From DATAEG01 sp963703085 (lineage in GTDB: Bacteria; Actinomycetota; Actinomycetes; Mycobacteriales; Jatrophihabitantaceae), in assembly GCA_963703085.1 (NCBI GenBank), contig OY969789.1:2666001-2730000 (forward strand): 64,000 nucleotides of DNA, given 5' to 3'. The translations under genes and the position numbers were made by a program. Positions 7,439 through 16,196 of the stretch are shown piece after piece. The number at the start of each line of letters is the position of its first letter. Within the stretch, counting starts at the first letter, position 1. The notes beneath the pieces are model-generated. The model was not told the origin of the DNA. It saw only the letters and a program-made list of their open reading frames with translations, and did no database searches.

Positions 7439-10400
7439 GTGACACGTTCCCCCCGGCGCAGCGGCACAGTCCTGATCGGGGTGGCAGCGCTTGTCCTCGC
7501 GTTGGCGCCTGCTACTCATGCGGCAGCCACGCCACCGTCGCAAACATTCGCCTCGCCGCCGACCTCTGCCGACTTGGTCGATTCGGCCGCCACCCAGCCG
7601 CGTGATCTGAGCCTGCCGGGTAGCCGGTTGGTGATGAACCCAACCTTCGACGGCGCGAGCCGCGACACGCCCTTGCAACAGACGGCGGGGCCGGATCTCC
7701 CGTTGAACGCTGCCTATTACGCAAGCGATCACCAGCCGAATCTGCGCGATGTTCTGGATGTGAACGAGCGTCCCCAGACGACGCCGTCGGCCACCAAACC
7801 CGAGATTGCTTCCAACTACGTCGACACATTCGGCACCACGACCGGAACCCCGTCCGGCTGGACGGCCGGCGGCAATACTGAGCCGCTGACGATGAGCGGC
7901 AGCACGATGTCGATCACCTCGAACGGCGGGACGTACGGGTGGGCCGCCAAGACGATTCCGACCACCGACCTGGATGCGTTTCCGATTCTGCGGATCAGCG
8001 TGCTGAGCGCCGGGGCGGGATGGGCGTTGAAGGTGAACGCGCACACCACCGACGACCCGAACTACCCGGACACGCTCATTCAGTCGACGACGGCGACGCC
8101 GGGCGTCTACACGTACAACCTGGCGTCACTGATGGGCTGGAGCGGCGCCAAGGCCTTCCGGGTGCGGATCTTCACATCGGGCAGCGCGAACACCGTCAAG
8201 GTCGACGACCTTCGGATGCAGTCGGTGGCGACGTCGAGTTCGCCGACGGTGTTCGATGACGAGTTCAACGGCACCCTCGACCCGGGTTGGGTGGCGTACC
8301 AAGGTGCGGACGCCAGCGCGTCGGGCGGCGCGTTGCACCTGCAGGCGAGCGCCAGCGGCCCTGGCTACGGATACGTCAATCGGATCCTGCCGGCCTACGA
8401 CATCGACAAGTTCCCCTACATCCAGCTCACGGTCAGCTCCGTGGCGCAGCAATGGACGTTGAAGGTCATCATCGGCGGGACGAGTTACACCCTGCAGGAT
8501 CCGTCCGCTGCGCTTGGCACGTTTACTTACAATGTGCCGGGCTTGACCGGGCAGCACGGTTCACAGTCGGTGACGCTGCAGATCATGGCCAATGGTGACC
8601 AAGAGCCGATCACCGTCGACGACATCCAGGTCGACACACCCAACGCGCCGGCTGAGGGTTTCCGGGATGACTTCGGTTCCAGCAACGACACGTCGTCGTG
8701 CACCCTGTCGAGCACTGGTATCGACACCGGCTGGACGGCGGTGGCAAATACGGCGCCGTGTGTACAGACGGCCAGTGGCCTACTTCACCTGAGCCGGAAT
8801 GGGTCGACGTACATGTACGGCTCGATCCAGCGTCAAGTGACCCTGAACGTCACGCAGTACCCGACCCTTTTCGTGTCCGCTCCGGCGGTGACGGGTGGTT
8901 GGGTACTGCGGGTGCACCAGGCCACTGGGCCTGTCGTGGTGCTGCAGCCGCTGATGCTTCAAGCCGGTCGGTTTACCTACGACATTCCGAAGCGGACCGG
9001 GTGGAGCGGGACGACGACCTTCACGATCCAGATCGACGCGGGCAGCTACAAACGCGCCGACGGGACGTCCGTCAGTCCCTCGATTTCGTTCGACTACATC
9101 GGCGTTCGTGCTGCCGCAGCGTCGCCCTGGCTCGGCGCCGCGACGTCGACGACGAACAGCTGGTTGCCGCAGCAGCTGTCGTTCACCGGAAGCTACGCCG
9201 ACGGAATGGCTGTCAGCGGCCGCGACGTGTTCCACGACGATAATTCGGTGGGCCGGTCGATGAGCGTGACCGGGACTCCGTCGACGAAGGATCTGCAGCT
9301 CTCCGGTCTCTATCGCGGCACAGCGGTGTACAGCGCGAGCACGCGGGTGATGACCGTGACGATGGCAGACCTGCGCTACGCCCTGGCGCTGCCTGCCGCA
9401 AGCTCGATCGCGATCCGGTACTACCCGGACAAGGGCTCGATGTTGCGCGGCGGTCCAGCCATGCTGGTGCCCGGTGGTTCCAGCGGCTACTGGACAGCGA
9501 CGTTCACCGGCCTGGCATCCTCCACGGTGAATGTCGGGATCGGGTTCGCGCGCACAGATGAACAGGCCGGCACCGAGGCGTCCCGTGCGCAGGCTGCGGC
9601 TACGACGTCTGCAGCCGCGAACGACCCTGGTATCCAAGCGGCCTTCTGGGACGCGTTCTTGCAGAAGGTTCCGAAGCCGGTGAACTTCGACGTGCAAGGC
9701 GGTCTGCCCGCCAACGGTGTCACTCCGACCCAGACCCGCGCGCTGTACTACCGGGCCTGGATATTCCTTCAGTCGCAGGTGATCGAACCCGAGACCGAGA
9801 TTGGCCAGACCCATCCGCAGGTTGCCACCGGCAAGGCTTCCCTCTACCGCAGCCCAACGCCAGGCGCGTCGGCGATGGCGACCTGGGATGTCGACACCGC
9901 ATTGCAACTGTTGGTTTACGTCGACCCTGCTGACGCATGGGGGGCGCTGCAAGAGATCGTGAGCAAGATCCCGTCGAACGGTGTGTGGCCGGGGGAGCCA
10001 TTGCCAGCGCGGGAGATGCAGACCGCATGGATCCTCTACATGGTCACCGGAGACGCCGCCCAACTCGATGCCGTGTACCCGGCGTTGAAGAGCTTGCTGC
10101 AATACAAGGTCGACCACCTCGCCTACAGCTCCTCCACCACCGTGAAGGAAGCAGACTTTGCGTCTGCGGCCTTGGTCGACCTGTCCTACGCGCAGAAGAT
10201 CGCGGCTGTCGTCGACGACACAACGACGAATTGGGCCGGGACGGCGAGCACCCTGCTGCCGCAAGCGGAGTCCTGGTTCTGGGCGACGGCCTCGACGCAG
10301 CCAGTGCAGGTGTACAACCCCGCAGCTACTCCGACGCGGGCTGCGGGCGCTGTCATGTCGACCACGCCGATGCTCTACGCACCTGGGCTGGATGCGACCC

Positions 10401-10954
10401 GAATGGCCAGCACGTACGCCCGTTTCCAGTCGCTCTACGACTCGACGAAGCCCTTCGCCGGATTCGGCGACGGGGGCGCGACGGACGCGGTTGAGAACGA
10501 TGTTCGATACGGCATCGTCGACTACACGACTTACGGCCTGCTAAAGGACGGCAAGTCCTCGGACGCGCAGGTGCTGGCCAACGCGATCATGCGCGACACT
10601 GTCATCGCTGACTCGCTCAGTGAGCGCTACCAATGGAGTTCGACCGTGGCTCCGCACGGTGAAGGCAACACTCCCACGGTGTTCGGCGCCGGTGAGCTGA
10701 TCTGGGCGGTGTGGCTGAACAATGGTTTCCGCCTGGACGACGGCACCCCGTCGTTCGTGTCTCTGCCCGGTGCGGAGGGTGGTATCGACAACCTCAACTT
10801 CCACGGCTACACGCTCAACCTCGCCGTCGATGCCCCGGCCGCGCAAGTCATCCTGACCGGCTCCATCGTGACGACCGGCGGCGGCTGCGGCACCCTGAGC
10901 GTTCCGGTCGGGTCGACGGTGCCGCTGTCCGCAGCCTGCTCGAATGCTTACTGA
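7439..10954 (+). CDS. Secreted multimodular (alpha/alpha)6 glycoside hydrolase, GH63/GH37-like
   Basis: The 1171-residue protein starts with a Sec signal peptide (about residues 1-29, ending ATHAAA). Three tandem strand-rich modules of about 135-150 residues follow (about 126-265, 268-400 and 405-560), each with a D-x-F/E-F start, a W-x-LKV or W-x-LRV strand, FTYN/YTYN and a VDD or FDY end; they look like carbohydrate-binding modules. A linker domain (to about 725) precedes an (alpha/alpha)6 barrel with ATWDVDTALQLLVYVDPADA and WPGEPLPAREMQTAWILY, typical of clan GH-G glycosidases. The start is the GTG at 7439, with AGGAGG 7 bases upstream; the upstream open frame runs through pseudogene debris. 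No anchor is seen, so the enzyme is probably released. The exact family and substrate are unknown. It is the only exported hydrolase of the locus. Confidence 0.75.
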   Translation: MTRSPRRSGTVLIGVAALVLALAPATHAAATPPSQTFASPPTSADLVDSAATQPRDLSLPGSRLVMNPTFDGASRDTPLQQTAGPDLPLNAAYYASDHQPNLRDVLDVNERPQTTPSATKPEIASNYVDTFGTTTGTPSGWTAGGNTEPLTMSGSTMSITSNGGTYGWAAKTIPTTDLDAFPILRISVLSAGAGWALKVNAHTTDDPNYPDTLIQSTTATPGVYTYNLASLMGWSGAKAFRVRIFTSGSANTVKVDDLRMQSVATSSSPTVFDDEFNGTLDPGWVAYQGADASASGGALHLQASASGPGYGYVNRILPAYDIDKFPYIQLTVSSVAQQWTLKVIIGGTSYTLQDPSAALGTFTYNVPGLTGQHGSQSVTLQIMANGDQEPITVDDIQVDTPNAPAEGFRDDFGSSNDTSSCTLSSTGIDTGWTAVANTAPCVQTASGLLHLSRNGSTYMYGSIQRQVTLNVTQYPTLFVSAPAVTGGWVLRVHQATGPVVVLQPLMLQAGRFTYDIPKRTGWSGTTTFTIQIDAGSYKRADGTSVSPSISFDYIGVRAAAASPWLGAATSTTNSWLPQQLSFTGSYADGMAVSGRDVFHDDNSVGRSMSVTGTPSTKDLQLSGLYRGTAVYSASTRVMTVTMADLRYALALPAASSIAIRYYPDKGSMLRGGPAMLVPGGSSGYWTATFTGLASSTVNVGIGFARTDEQAGTEASRAQAAATTSAAANDPGIQAAFWDAFLQKVPKPVNFDVQGGLPANGVTPTQTRALYYRAWIFLQSQVIEPETEIGQTHPQVATGKASLYRSPTPGASAMATWDVDTALQLLVYVDPADAWGALQEIVSKIPSNGVWPGEPLPAREMQTAWILYMVTGDAAQLDAVYPALKSLLQYKVDHLAYSSSTTVKEADFASAALVDLSYAQKIAAVVDDTTTNWAGTASTLLPQAESWFWATASTQPVQVYNPAATPTRAAGAVMSTTPMLYAPGLDATRMASTYARFQSLYDSTKPFAGFGDGGATDAVENDVRYGIVDYTTYGLLKDGKSSDAQVLANAIMRDTVIADSLSERYQWSSTVAPHGEGNTPTVFGAGELIWAVWLNNGFRLDDGTPSFVSLPGAEGGIDNLNFHGYTLNLAVDAPAAQVILTGSIVTTGGGCGTLSVPVGSTVPLSAACSNAY

Positions 10955-11015
10955 CGTCCAGTGGTCGATCGGAACTCATCGTGCATGGGGTCGCCGTTCG
11001 GGGTGAAGGAGCTCG

Positions 11016-13067
11016 CTAGCTTTGTCGGTCAAGCGCGCTGGGAGTTAAGAGGAAGTGGTTGGCCAGGACGGTCATCCGCGCCCGAACCGCAGGGACGTTC
11101 ACGTCAGCCCCCGACGCCAGCGAGTCCCGCAGACCGGCGATCCAGGCGTGCCAACGTGGTCCGTAGTAATCGCCCACCAGACCGTGCCAGACGCGCGCGG
11201 TGTAATCGCTCAGGAAGCCGAGTGGGTTGTCGTCCCACATGGTGAGGATTCGAAGAGCATTGTCCAGCAGAACCGAACGGTCACCCGGTTCGACCGCCCA
11301 GGTAAGGGCAGCGTTGACGAACGCTCCGAGTTGCCATTCGGACCGCCCGGCCAGAGCTCTATCGAGATCCGTGAGAGCCCGTAGGAATGCAGCTGCTGAT
11401 GTTTCGAATCCCTCGCGATCTCGCGACTCGAAGGCCGATGCGATGCGGGCGGCAAGGCTGTCAAGTGACTGGGTGGCCAGTTCCACGGCCATGGCGATCA
11501 GGTCGGTGCTGAGTTCCGGCCCAGGTGGTGTTGCGCTCGCTCGTGCGGAGTCATCGAGTAGTCGATACGCACGCTCGAAGGCGGCAGGGTTGTAGCCTGG
11601 CGGATGCGGTTTCGGCACTCCGGCGTCGGTGGGTATCTGGTGAAGCACGCGCCGCACCGGCTCATTGCGGGCTTGGCCGTATGCGGTCTTCCGCAAGAGC
11701 TCCCAGGCCCGAGCAGGGCCGTCGCCGTCGATGCCGTAACGGGCGCTGTGGTAGTCGTGTAGCCATCTCCCGAGGTCGCCCACCGGCGCCCACGCCAAGT
11801 CGGTGGCAAGTTCGTACATCACCGGGTTGGTCCCAACTGCCTCCATCGTCAGGCCGACCCCTGCCGGGGGATTGAGTGACGCGAACGCTTGCTCGATACC
11901 CGTGTGCAGGCCGTCGAGGTCGCCGAAAACCGCGGTGTTGCCGCCAAAGTTGTGCAGCATGCACCACTGCCACCGGTGCCCATCGAATCCTTCGGGTCGA
12001 CGCCACAACGGCTGGCGTTCGGCGAACAGGTCAAGGACGATCAACCGTCCGGGCGGCACCGCAGTCAGGAAGGCGTCAACGCGCGGCTGCGTCCAGAAGG
12101 CCGCGTTGTAGCTGAACGGCCAGGACTGCAACACCCAGACCGCGTCCGGATCTGCTCGCGTCAGTGCATCGATAGTCAGAGTTGCGAACCGCCCCAGGCC
12201 GTCCTCGTCCAGGTCCTCGGGCGGCATCTCGATGAACGGGTCGATCGCGTAAAGGTGATCGGTGCCGAATAATTCCCGCTGCGTCGCGGCAATTCGCTCG
12301 GCCAGGTCGGGAAACCCCGACGCAGCAGGGTTCATCCGATGAGTCTGCGCACCTACCCAGGTCCGAATTGTCGTGCCCGCTAAACCCAGCTCCGGCGGGA
12401 CATGCCCGGCGAAGCCGGGCAGCACAGGGCGCATCCCGAGCTCGCGCTCTCTGACGAGGATCTGCGTGCCCAGGACGCGGTGCGGCTCGATCCAACTCCG
12501 CGGGAGTGGGCCACCGAAGTGGTCGATGCAGCCCATGAATTGAAAGGGCAAGTACCCGGGTCCACCGAGGAACAGGCGAACGTCGAGATCGGACATGCCA
12601 AGGTCACGGTAGACGCGGTACAACACGGCCTCGTGCCCGGTGAGAGCGAGCGGCATGGTGATGCCGTGCAATGCCATCCAGTCGATTTCGCGTTCCCATC
12701 GAGGCCAGTCCCAATACGCGGTGCTGTAGCTGAACGTGCAGAAGTTGAGGTAGTAGGAATCCTGAGATCGACTCTGTGAAGTCACCTCGCCGGCAGCAGG
12801 CAATGGCGCCGGCAACTCGAGAGGAAGCGGCGTATCCCAACAGATCCGCCGCCCGCAATGGCGTTTCAGATAATCGTGCACACCGACACAGGCCGAGTTC
12901 GGGTCGGTTGCCGCCAATCGAAGGATGCCGGCTGCACACGAGTATCGGTACGCGCGCGAACTCTGCCCATCGGAGGCAAGCACATGGACGGCTACGGCGT
13001 CAGCGAGGGCGGCCCCTCCGATGCGCCGCGCGACTCCCTGAACCGCCCCTGCCCACGGGGCCGTCAC
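11016..13067 (-). CDS. Alpha-N-acetylglucosaminidase, GH89 (NAGLU-like)
   Basis: The 683-residue protein matches GH89, which removes terminal alpha-linked GlcNAc. Signatures in order are YYLNFCTFSYSTAYWDWPRW (105-124), EREIDWMALHGITMPLALTG, GPLPRSW, VLPGFAGHVP, FGTDHLYAIDPFIEMPPE with a catalytic E280, VLDLFAERQPLW, CMLHNFGGNTAVFGD and TMEAVGTNPVMYEL with the second catalytic E409. No signal peptide is seen, so it should act in the cytoplasm on imported oligosaccharides. The GTG start lacks a good ribosome binding site. It is divergent from the phosphoesterase gene; operator E lies between them. A promoter with -10 TATAGA reading leftward within operator E is plausible. Confidence 0.92.
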   Translation of the reverse strand: MTAPWAGAVQGVARRIGGAALADAVAVHVLASDGQSSRAYRYSCAAGILRLAATDPNSACVGVHDYLKRHCGRRICWDTPLPLELPAPLPAAGEVTSQSRSQDSYYLNFCTFSYSTAYWDWPRWEREIDWMALHGITMPLALTGHEAVLYRVYRDLGMSDLDVRLFLGGPGYLPFQFMGCIDHFGGPLPRSWIEPHRVLGTQILVRERELGMRPVLPGFAGHVPPELGLAGTTIRTWVGAQTHRMNPAASGFPDLAERIAATQRELFGTDHLYAIDPFIEMPPEDLDEDGLGRFATLTIDALTRADPDAVWVLQSWPFSYNAAFWTQPRVDAFLTAVPPGRLIVLDLFAERQPLWRRPEGFDGHRWQWCMLHNFGGNTAVFGDLDGLHTGIEQAFASLNPPAGVGLTMEAVGTNPVMYELATDLAWAPVGDLGRWLHDYHSARYGIDGDGPARAWELLRKTAYGQARNEPVRRVLHQIPTDAGVPKPHPPGYNPAAFERAYRLLDDSARASATPPGPELSTDLIAMAVELATQSLDSLAARIASAFESRDREGFETSAAAFLRALTDLDRALAGRSEWQLGAFVNAALTWAVEPGDRSVLLDNALRILTMWDDNPLGFLSDYTARVWHGLVGDYYGPRWHAWIAGLRDSLASGADVNVPAVRARMTVLANHFLLTPSALDRQS

Positions 13068-13170
13068 GACAGGATCGGGCTCGATATCCGTGGCAAGGGT
13101 GCCTCGGAGCGACGCGGGTTAAACCGATTTCGTTGTGTTCTCAGCGTTGACTCCGACCTCATCACAGCAG

Positions 13171-13187
13171 TGGTCTATACCGGTATC
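13171..13187. promoter_or_regulatory. DasR-like operator E in the divergent GH89/phosphoesterase promoter
   Basis: TGGTCTATACCGGTATC follows the pattern of the other sites and is close to the dre core TGGTCTAGACCA. It lies 104 bases before the GH89 start and 43 bases before the phosphoesterase start. A TTGACT at 13147-13152 could serve as a rightward -35, and TATAGA (minus strand) as a leftward -10, so one bound repressor could control both directions. Confidence 0.65.
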
Positions 13188-13229
13188 ATCCCGCACAGTA
13201 ATCGGACGGGTCAAGGATCGGGTGAGACG

Positions 13230-14057
13230 TTGACTTCTCTCATGTTCTGGAATCTCTTCGAGTCCGCACGTTTCCTTCGTGCGGGGGACGACACGATGTG
13301 GCAGCAACAGGCTGCCGTGGTCCGGAAGAACCGACCCGACGTGTTGGCGATCACCGAGGGCTGGGAGTGGCACCTCGACAACCAACTCCTTTTCCGCCGC
13401 GCAATTCGAGACTTCGGATTTGCCGACGGAGCGCTGTACGAGGCGAAATCCGGCTGCAACATGGCAGTGATGTGGCGGGCAGGGGTCGACGCTCTGGAGA
13501 TCCACGGACAGCCTGTCGCACAGGCATGGTGGCACGGTTTCGTCCGGGTCACGTTACGCATGGGCGAGGGCGGCGGGCCCTTTGTAGTCATGGTGAGCCA
13601 CCTGAATCCGTTCGATCCCACCCTGCGCCGGATCGAGGGTTCGTGGTTGCGAATGATGATGTCGCAAACCAGCCGAGGGATCCTCGTCCTGGACGCCAAC
13701 GCAGTTGCTCCAGGGGATCCGGAGCCCGAGCCCTACCCCAGCCGGAACCTACCTGGGGAGATGATCGGCGACCGGACACCGCTGGCGGCATTGGCAGAAT
13801 GCGGTTTGGTTGACGTGGGTGCCTCCTTCGCGGATCTTCGGCCGACTTTCGGCTATTACGACCACGGCCCAGCAGTCCCGCGCATTCCGTTGCGGATTGA
13901 CCAAGCATGGGCGACTCCATCGATGGACCTGATCGACTACGACGTGTTGGATTCACCTGCTGCAGATCCATCGATTGACACCGCATCGGATCATCGGCCG
14001 ATCCGGATTAATTTCCGTAGTGAAACGATCCGCACTTCGGTCGACCAAGTGGGTTGA
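13230..14057 (+). CDS. Endonuclease/exonuclease/phosphatase (EEP) family phosphoesterase
   Basis: A 275-residue protein with the complete EEP metal and catalytic set: the Asn in MFWNLFE, Glu in AITEGWEW, NMAVMW, the His in VMVSHLNPFDP, the Asp/Asn pair in VLDANAV, the Asp in RIDQAW and the terminal SDHRPI. The family includes DNases, inositol polyphosphate phosphatases and neutral sphingomyelinases, so it cleaves a phosphomono- or diester. No signal peptide or membrane segment is present. I chose the TTG at 13230; the ATG at 13242 is the alternative. Its place in the locus suggests a phosphorylated sugar, inositol or glycolipid head group as substrate (inference). Confidence 0.8.
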   Translation: MTSLMFWNLFESARFLRAGDDTMWQQQAAVVRKNRPDVLAITEGWEWHLDNQLLFRRAIRDFGFADGALYEAKSGCNMAVMWRAGVDALEIHGQPVAQAWWHGFVRVTLRMGEGGGPFVVMVSHLNPFDPTLRRIEGSWLRMMMSQTSRGILVLDANAVAPGDPEPEPYPSRNLPGEMIGDRTPLAALAECGLVDVGASFADLRPTFGYYDHGPAVPRIPLRIDQAWATPSMDLIDYDVLDSPAADPSIDTASDHRPIRINFRSETIRTSVDQVG

Positions 14058-14102
14058 CAGCGCCGCCCGCCCAGCCCAGAATACTGGCCTAGTCCGGTAT
14101 TA
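14054..14102 (+). promoter_or_regulatory. Promoter with overlapping DasR-like operator C
   Basis: TTGACA (14054-14059) and CAGAAT (14077-14082) are spaced by 17 bases, exactly as at 7371-7399. The palindrome GAATACTGG...CCGGTATT spans 14079-14101 and its 17-base core is TGGCCTAGTCCGGTATT (14085-14101). It should drive and repress the ABC importer operon. The preceding gene ends at 14057, so the -35 starts inside its last codons. Confidence 0.82.
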
Positions 14103-14124
14103 GCCGCGCGTGGAGGCCACAACT

Positions 14125-14223
14125 GTGAAGACGATCCGGAGAACCCGGCTAACGGTCGTTGCGGTGTCGGCGCACCTGATCGATTCAGCGGCGCGGCAGT
14201 CACGGCGTTCGGAAGCGTGCTGA
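14125..14223 (+). CDS. Candidate 32-residue leader ORF before the ABC permease
   Basis: A GTG at 14125 has GGAGG at 14112-14116, eight bases upstream, a better ribosome binding site than that of the permease. The frame encodes a very basic 32-residue peptide beginning MKTIRRTRLTVVAVSA and stops with TGA at 14221-14223, overlapping the permease ATG by one base. It could couple translation of the importer or be a chance ORF. Nothing in it is recognised. Confidence 0.4.
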   Translation: MKTIRRTRLTVVAVSAHLIDSAARQSRRSEAC

Positions 14224-15203
14224 TGGCCCTCAGTACGCCCTTGGGGCCCGCCGGCGTCGCGGTCGCACGGCGGCCGCTGCGTCGACGTCGGTCGAAGATT
14301 GCGCGGCGCGACAAGAGCCTCTGGCTCCTGGCTGTACCCGGAGTTGCGTTTTTCCTCGTCTTCTCCTATGCGCCGATGGTTGGCATCATCGTCGCGTTCA
14401 AGGACTACAACATCAGTCAGGGTCTCTTCGGGAGCAAGTGGGACGGGGTACAAAACTTCAAGTTCTTCCTGCAGTCCGGCGACGCGAAACAGATCCTCTT
14501 CAACACTCTGTTCCTGAACTCGTTGTTCCTCGTCGGAACCACGATCGCGTCGGTAGGTCTGGCGATCATGCTGAACGAGATCCGACTGCGGTACCTGCGG
14601 CGGTTCCTTCAATCGGCGATTTTCCTTCCGTACTTCATCTCGCCCATAGTGGTGAGTCTGATGCTGCAGAGCTTCTTGCAGGGCATCGGCGGCCAGGGTG
14701 GTCTGGTCAACCAGTGGACGCACTCGTTCGGACTACCCGAGGTGAATTGGTATGCCACCCCCGGGGTATGGCCGTGGATCCTGCTGGCCCTAAAGGTCTG
14801 GCAGACCTCCGGGTACTTGTCGATCATCTACCTTGCTGCGATCACGTCCATCCCCGAGGACGTATATGAAGCCGGCCGCGTTGACGGTGCAAGCAGCGCG
14901 AAGTTGGCGTGGTACATAACGCTCCCGCTGCTGGTCCCCACGATGATCGTGCTCCTGCTGTTGAACATTGGTCGGATTTTCCAAGGCGACTTCGCCACCA
15001 TCTACGCCATCATCGGCGACAACGGGTCTCTGTTTCCGACCACCGATGTAGTCGACACCTATGTGTTTCGATCGCTGCGTACCCTCGCTGATTTCGGGAT
15101 GACCGCGGCGGTCGGGCTCTTGCAGTCGGTGGTTGGTCTCATCCTGGTGTCGATCGCACTGGTGATCGCGCGCCGCTACTCCAAGGGTTCGAGGATCTTC
15201 TGA
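14223..15203 (+). CDS. Carbohydrate ABC transporter permease, LplB/YtcP type
   Basis: The 326-residue protein has a basic cytoplasmic N terminus (RRPLRRRRSK) followed by six hydrophobic segments. It has the binding-protein-dependent permease loop in VYEAGRVDGASSAKLAWYIT, which contacts the ATPase. The N-terminal LAVPGVAFFLVFSYAPMVGI is typical of the LplB group that takes up large oligosaccharides. The ATG at 14223 has GGAAG seven bases upstream and overlaps the leader ORF stop. Its own stop overlaps the next permease start (TGATG). No ATP-binding subunit is encoded nearby, so a shared MsiK-type ATPase must serve. Confidence 0.92.
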   Translation: MALSTPLGPAGVAVARRPLRRRRSKIARRDKSLWLLAVPGVAFFLVFSYAPMVGIIVAFKDYNISQGLFGSKWDGVQNFKFFLQSGDAKQILFNTLFLNSLFLVGTTIASVGLAIMLNEIRLRYLRRFLQSAIFLPYFISPIVVSLMLQSFLQGIGGQGGLVNQWTHSFGLPEVNWYATPGVWPWILLALKVWQTSGYLSIIYLAAITSIPEDVYEAGRVDGASSAKLAWYITLPLLVPTMIVLLLLNIGRIFQGDFATIYAIIGDNGSLFPTTDVVDTYVFRSLRTLADFGMTAAVGLLQSVVGLILVSIALVIARRYSKGSRIF

Positions 15204-16159
15204 TGGCGACCGACACCGTGGTCACCGACGAACGCGCGGCCTCTGGCGCACCGGCCATCGCCGACCCGGTTGAGCAGGCCGGTCGTGCCGGAGGCTCCGG
15301 ACCGCGAAAGTTCGACTGGTTCCAGGGCGCATCGATCACCGTGGTCGTCCTGTTCGCGATCGCCTGCATAGCGCCGTTCTGGCTCATCGTCGCATCGTCG
15401 TTCACAAGTGAGGACGAACTCGTTAGTTCTGGTTACACCTTCTGGCCGAAGCACTTTTCGCTGGAGGCGTATCGGGCCATCTTCTCGGGACAATCGGTGC
15501 TCAACGCATACCTGGCCAGCCTGTTCATCACGGTCGTAGGCACAACGATTGCGCTCGTGACCACGAGTGCACTTGCTTACGTCATCGCCAGCAATGTTCG
15601 CGGCCTGAGCAGACCGCTGGCAATCGTGTCGTATCTGCCGATGCTCTTCACCGGCGGGTTGGTTCCCTTCTACATCCTGATAACGCAGTACCTGAAACTG
15701 TCGAATTCACTCTGGGCGGTGATCCTGCCAGGTCTCGTATCACCGTTCCTCGTCTTCATCATGGTGTCCTTCTTCCGGGCTTTACCGGCCGACGTGCTCG
15801 ACGCGGCGCGAATCGACGGCGCGAGTGAGCTGCGAATTCTGATCCAAGTCGTCGTCCCGATGTCCAAGCCCATCCTGGCGACGATTGGGCTCTTCTACGC
15901 CCTCGCATACTGGAGCGAGTGGTTCAACGCGTTGCTCTTCATCAGCGACAACTCGAAGTTTCCGCTGCAACTCATTCTTCAGAACCTGATCGCGAACGTC
16001 GACTCTGCTCAGGCGATCCAGACCTCAGCGAACGCCACCGTTCCGATCTATGCCCTGCGCGGAGCTCTCGTTGCCATCACCATCGGGCCGATCATCTTTC
16101 TCTACCCGTTCGTTCAGCGGTACTTCGTCAAGGGGCTCACCCTAGGCGCCACCAAGTGA
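15203..16159 (+). CDS. Carbohydrate ABC transporter permease, LplC/YtcP type
   Basis: The second permease has 318 residues and six hydrophobic segments, with the loop VLDAARIDGASELRILIQVV. A 30-residue Gly/Ala-rich N-terminal extension precedes the first segment, longer than usual. The family signature LPMLFTGGLVPFYILI is that of permeases paired with LipO-type binding proteins. Together with the previous gene it forms the heterodimeric channel. It lies 37 bases before the lipoprotein gene in one operon. Confidence 0.92.
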   Translation: MATDTVVTDERAASGAPAIADPVEQAGRAGGSGPRKFDWFQGASITVVVLFAIACIAPFWLIVASSFTSEDELVSSGYTFWPKHFSLEAYRAIFSGQSVLNAYLASLFITVVGTTIALVTTSALAYVIASNVRGLSRPLAIVSYLPMLFTGGLVPFYILITQYLKLSNSLWAVILPGLVSPFLVFIMVSFFRALPADVLDAARIDGASELRILIQVVVPMSKPILATIGLFYALAYWSEWFNALLFISDNSKFPLQLILQNLIANVDSAQAIQTSANATVPIYALRGALVAITIGPIIFLYPFVQRYFVKGLTLGATK

Positions 16160-16196
16160 CCACCATCTCGGTGCGTTCTCAGAAGGGAACTGCGTG

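Noticed and set aside
8780..10264. Long minus-strand open frame of 494 codons
   Set aside because: It is opposite the secreted glycosidase and has Arg/Gly/Pro-rich composition with no recognisable domain, as expected of an antisense frame in high-GC DNA.
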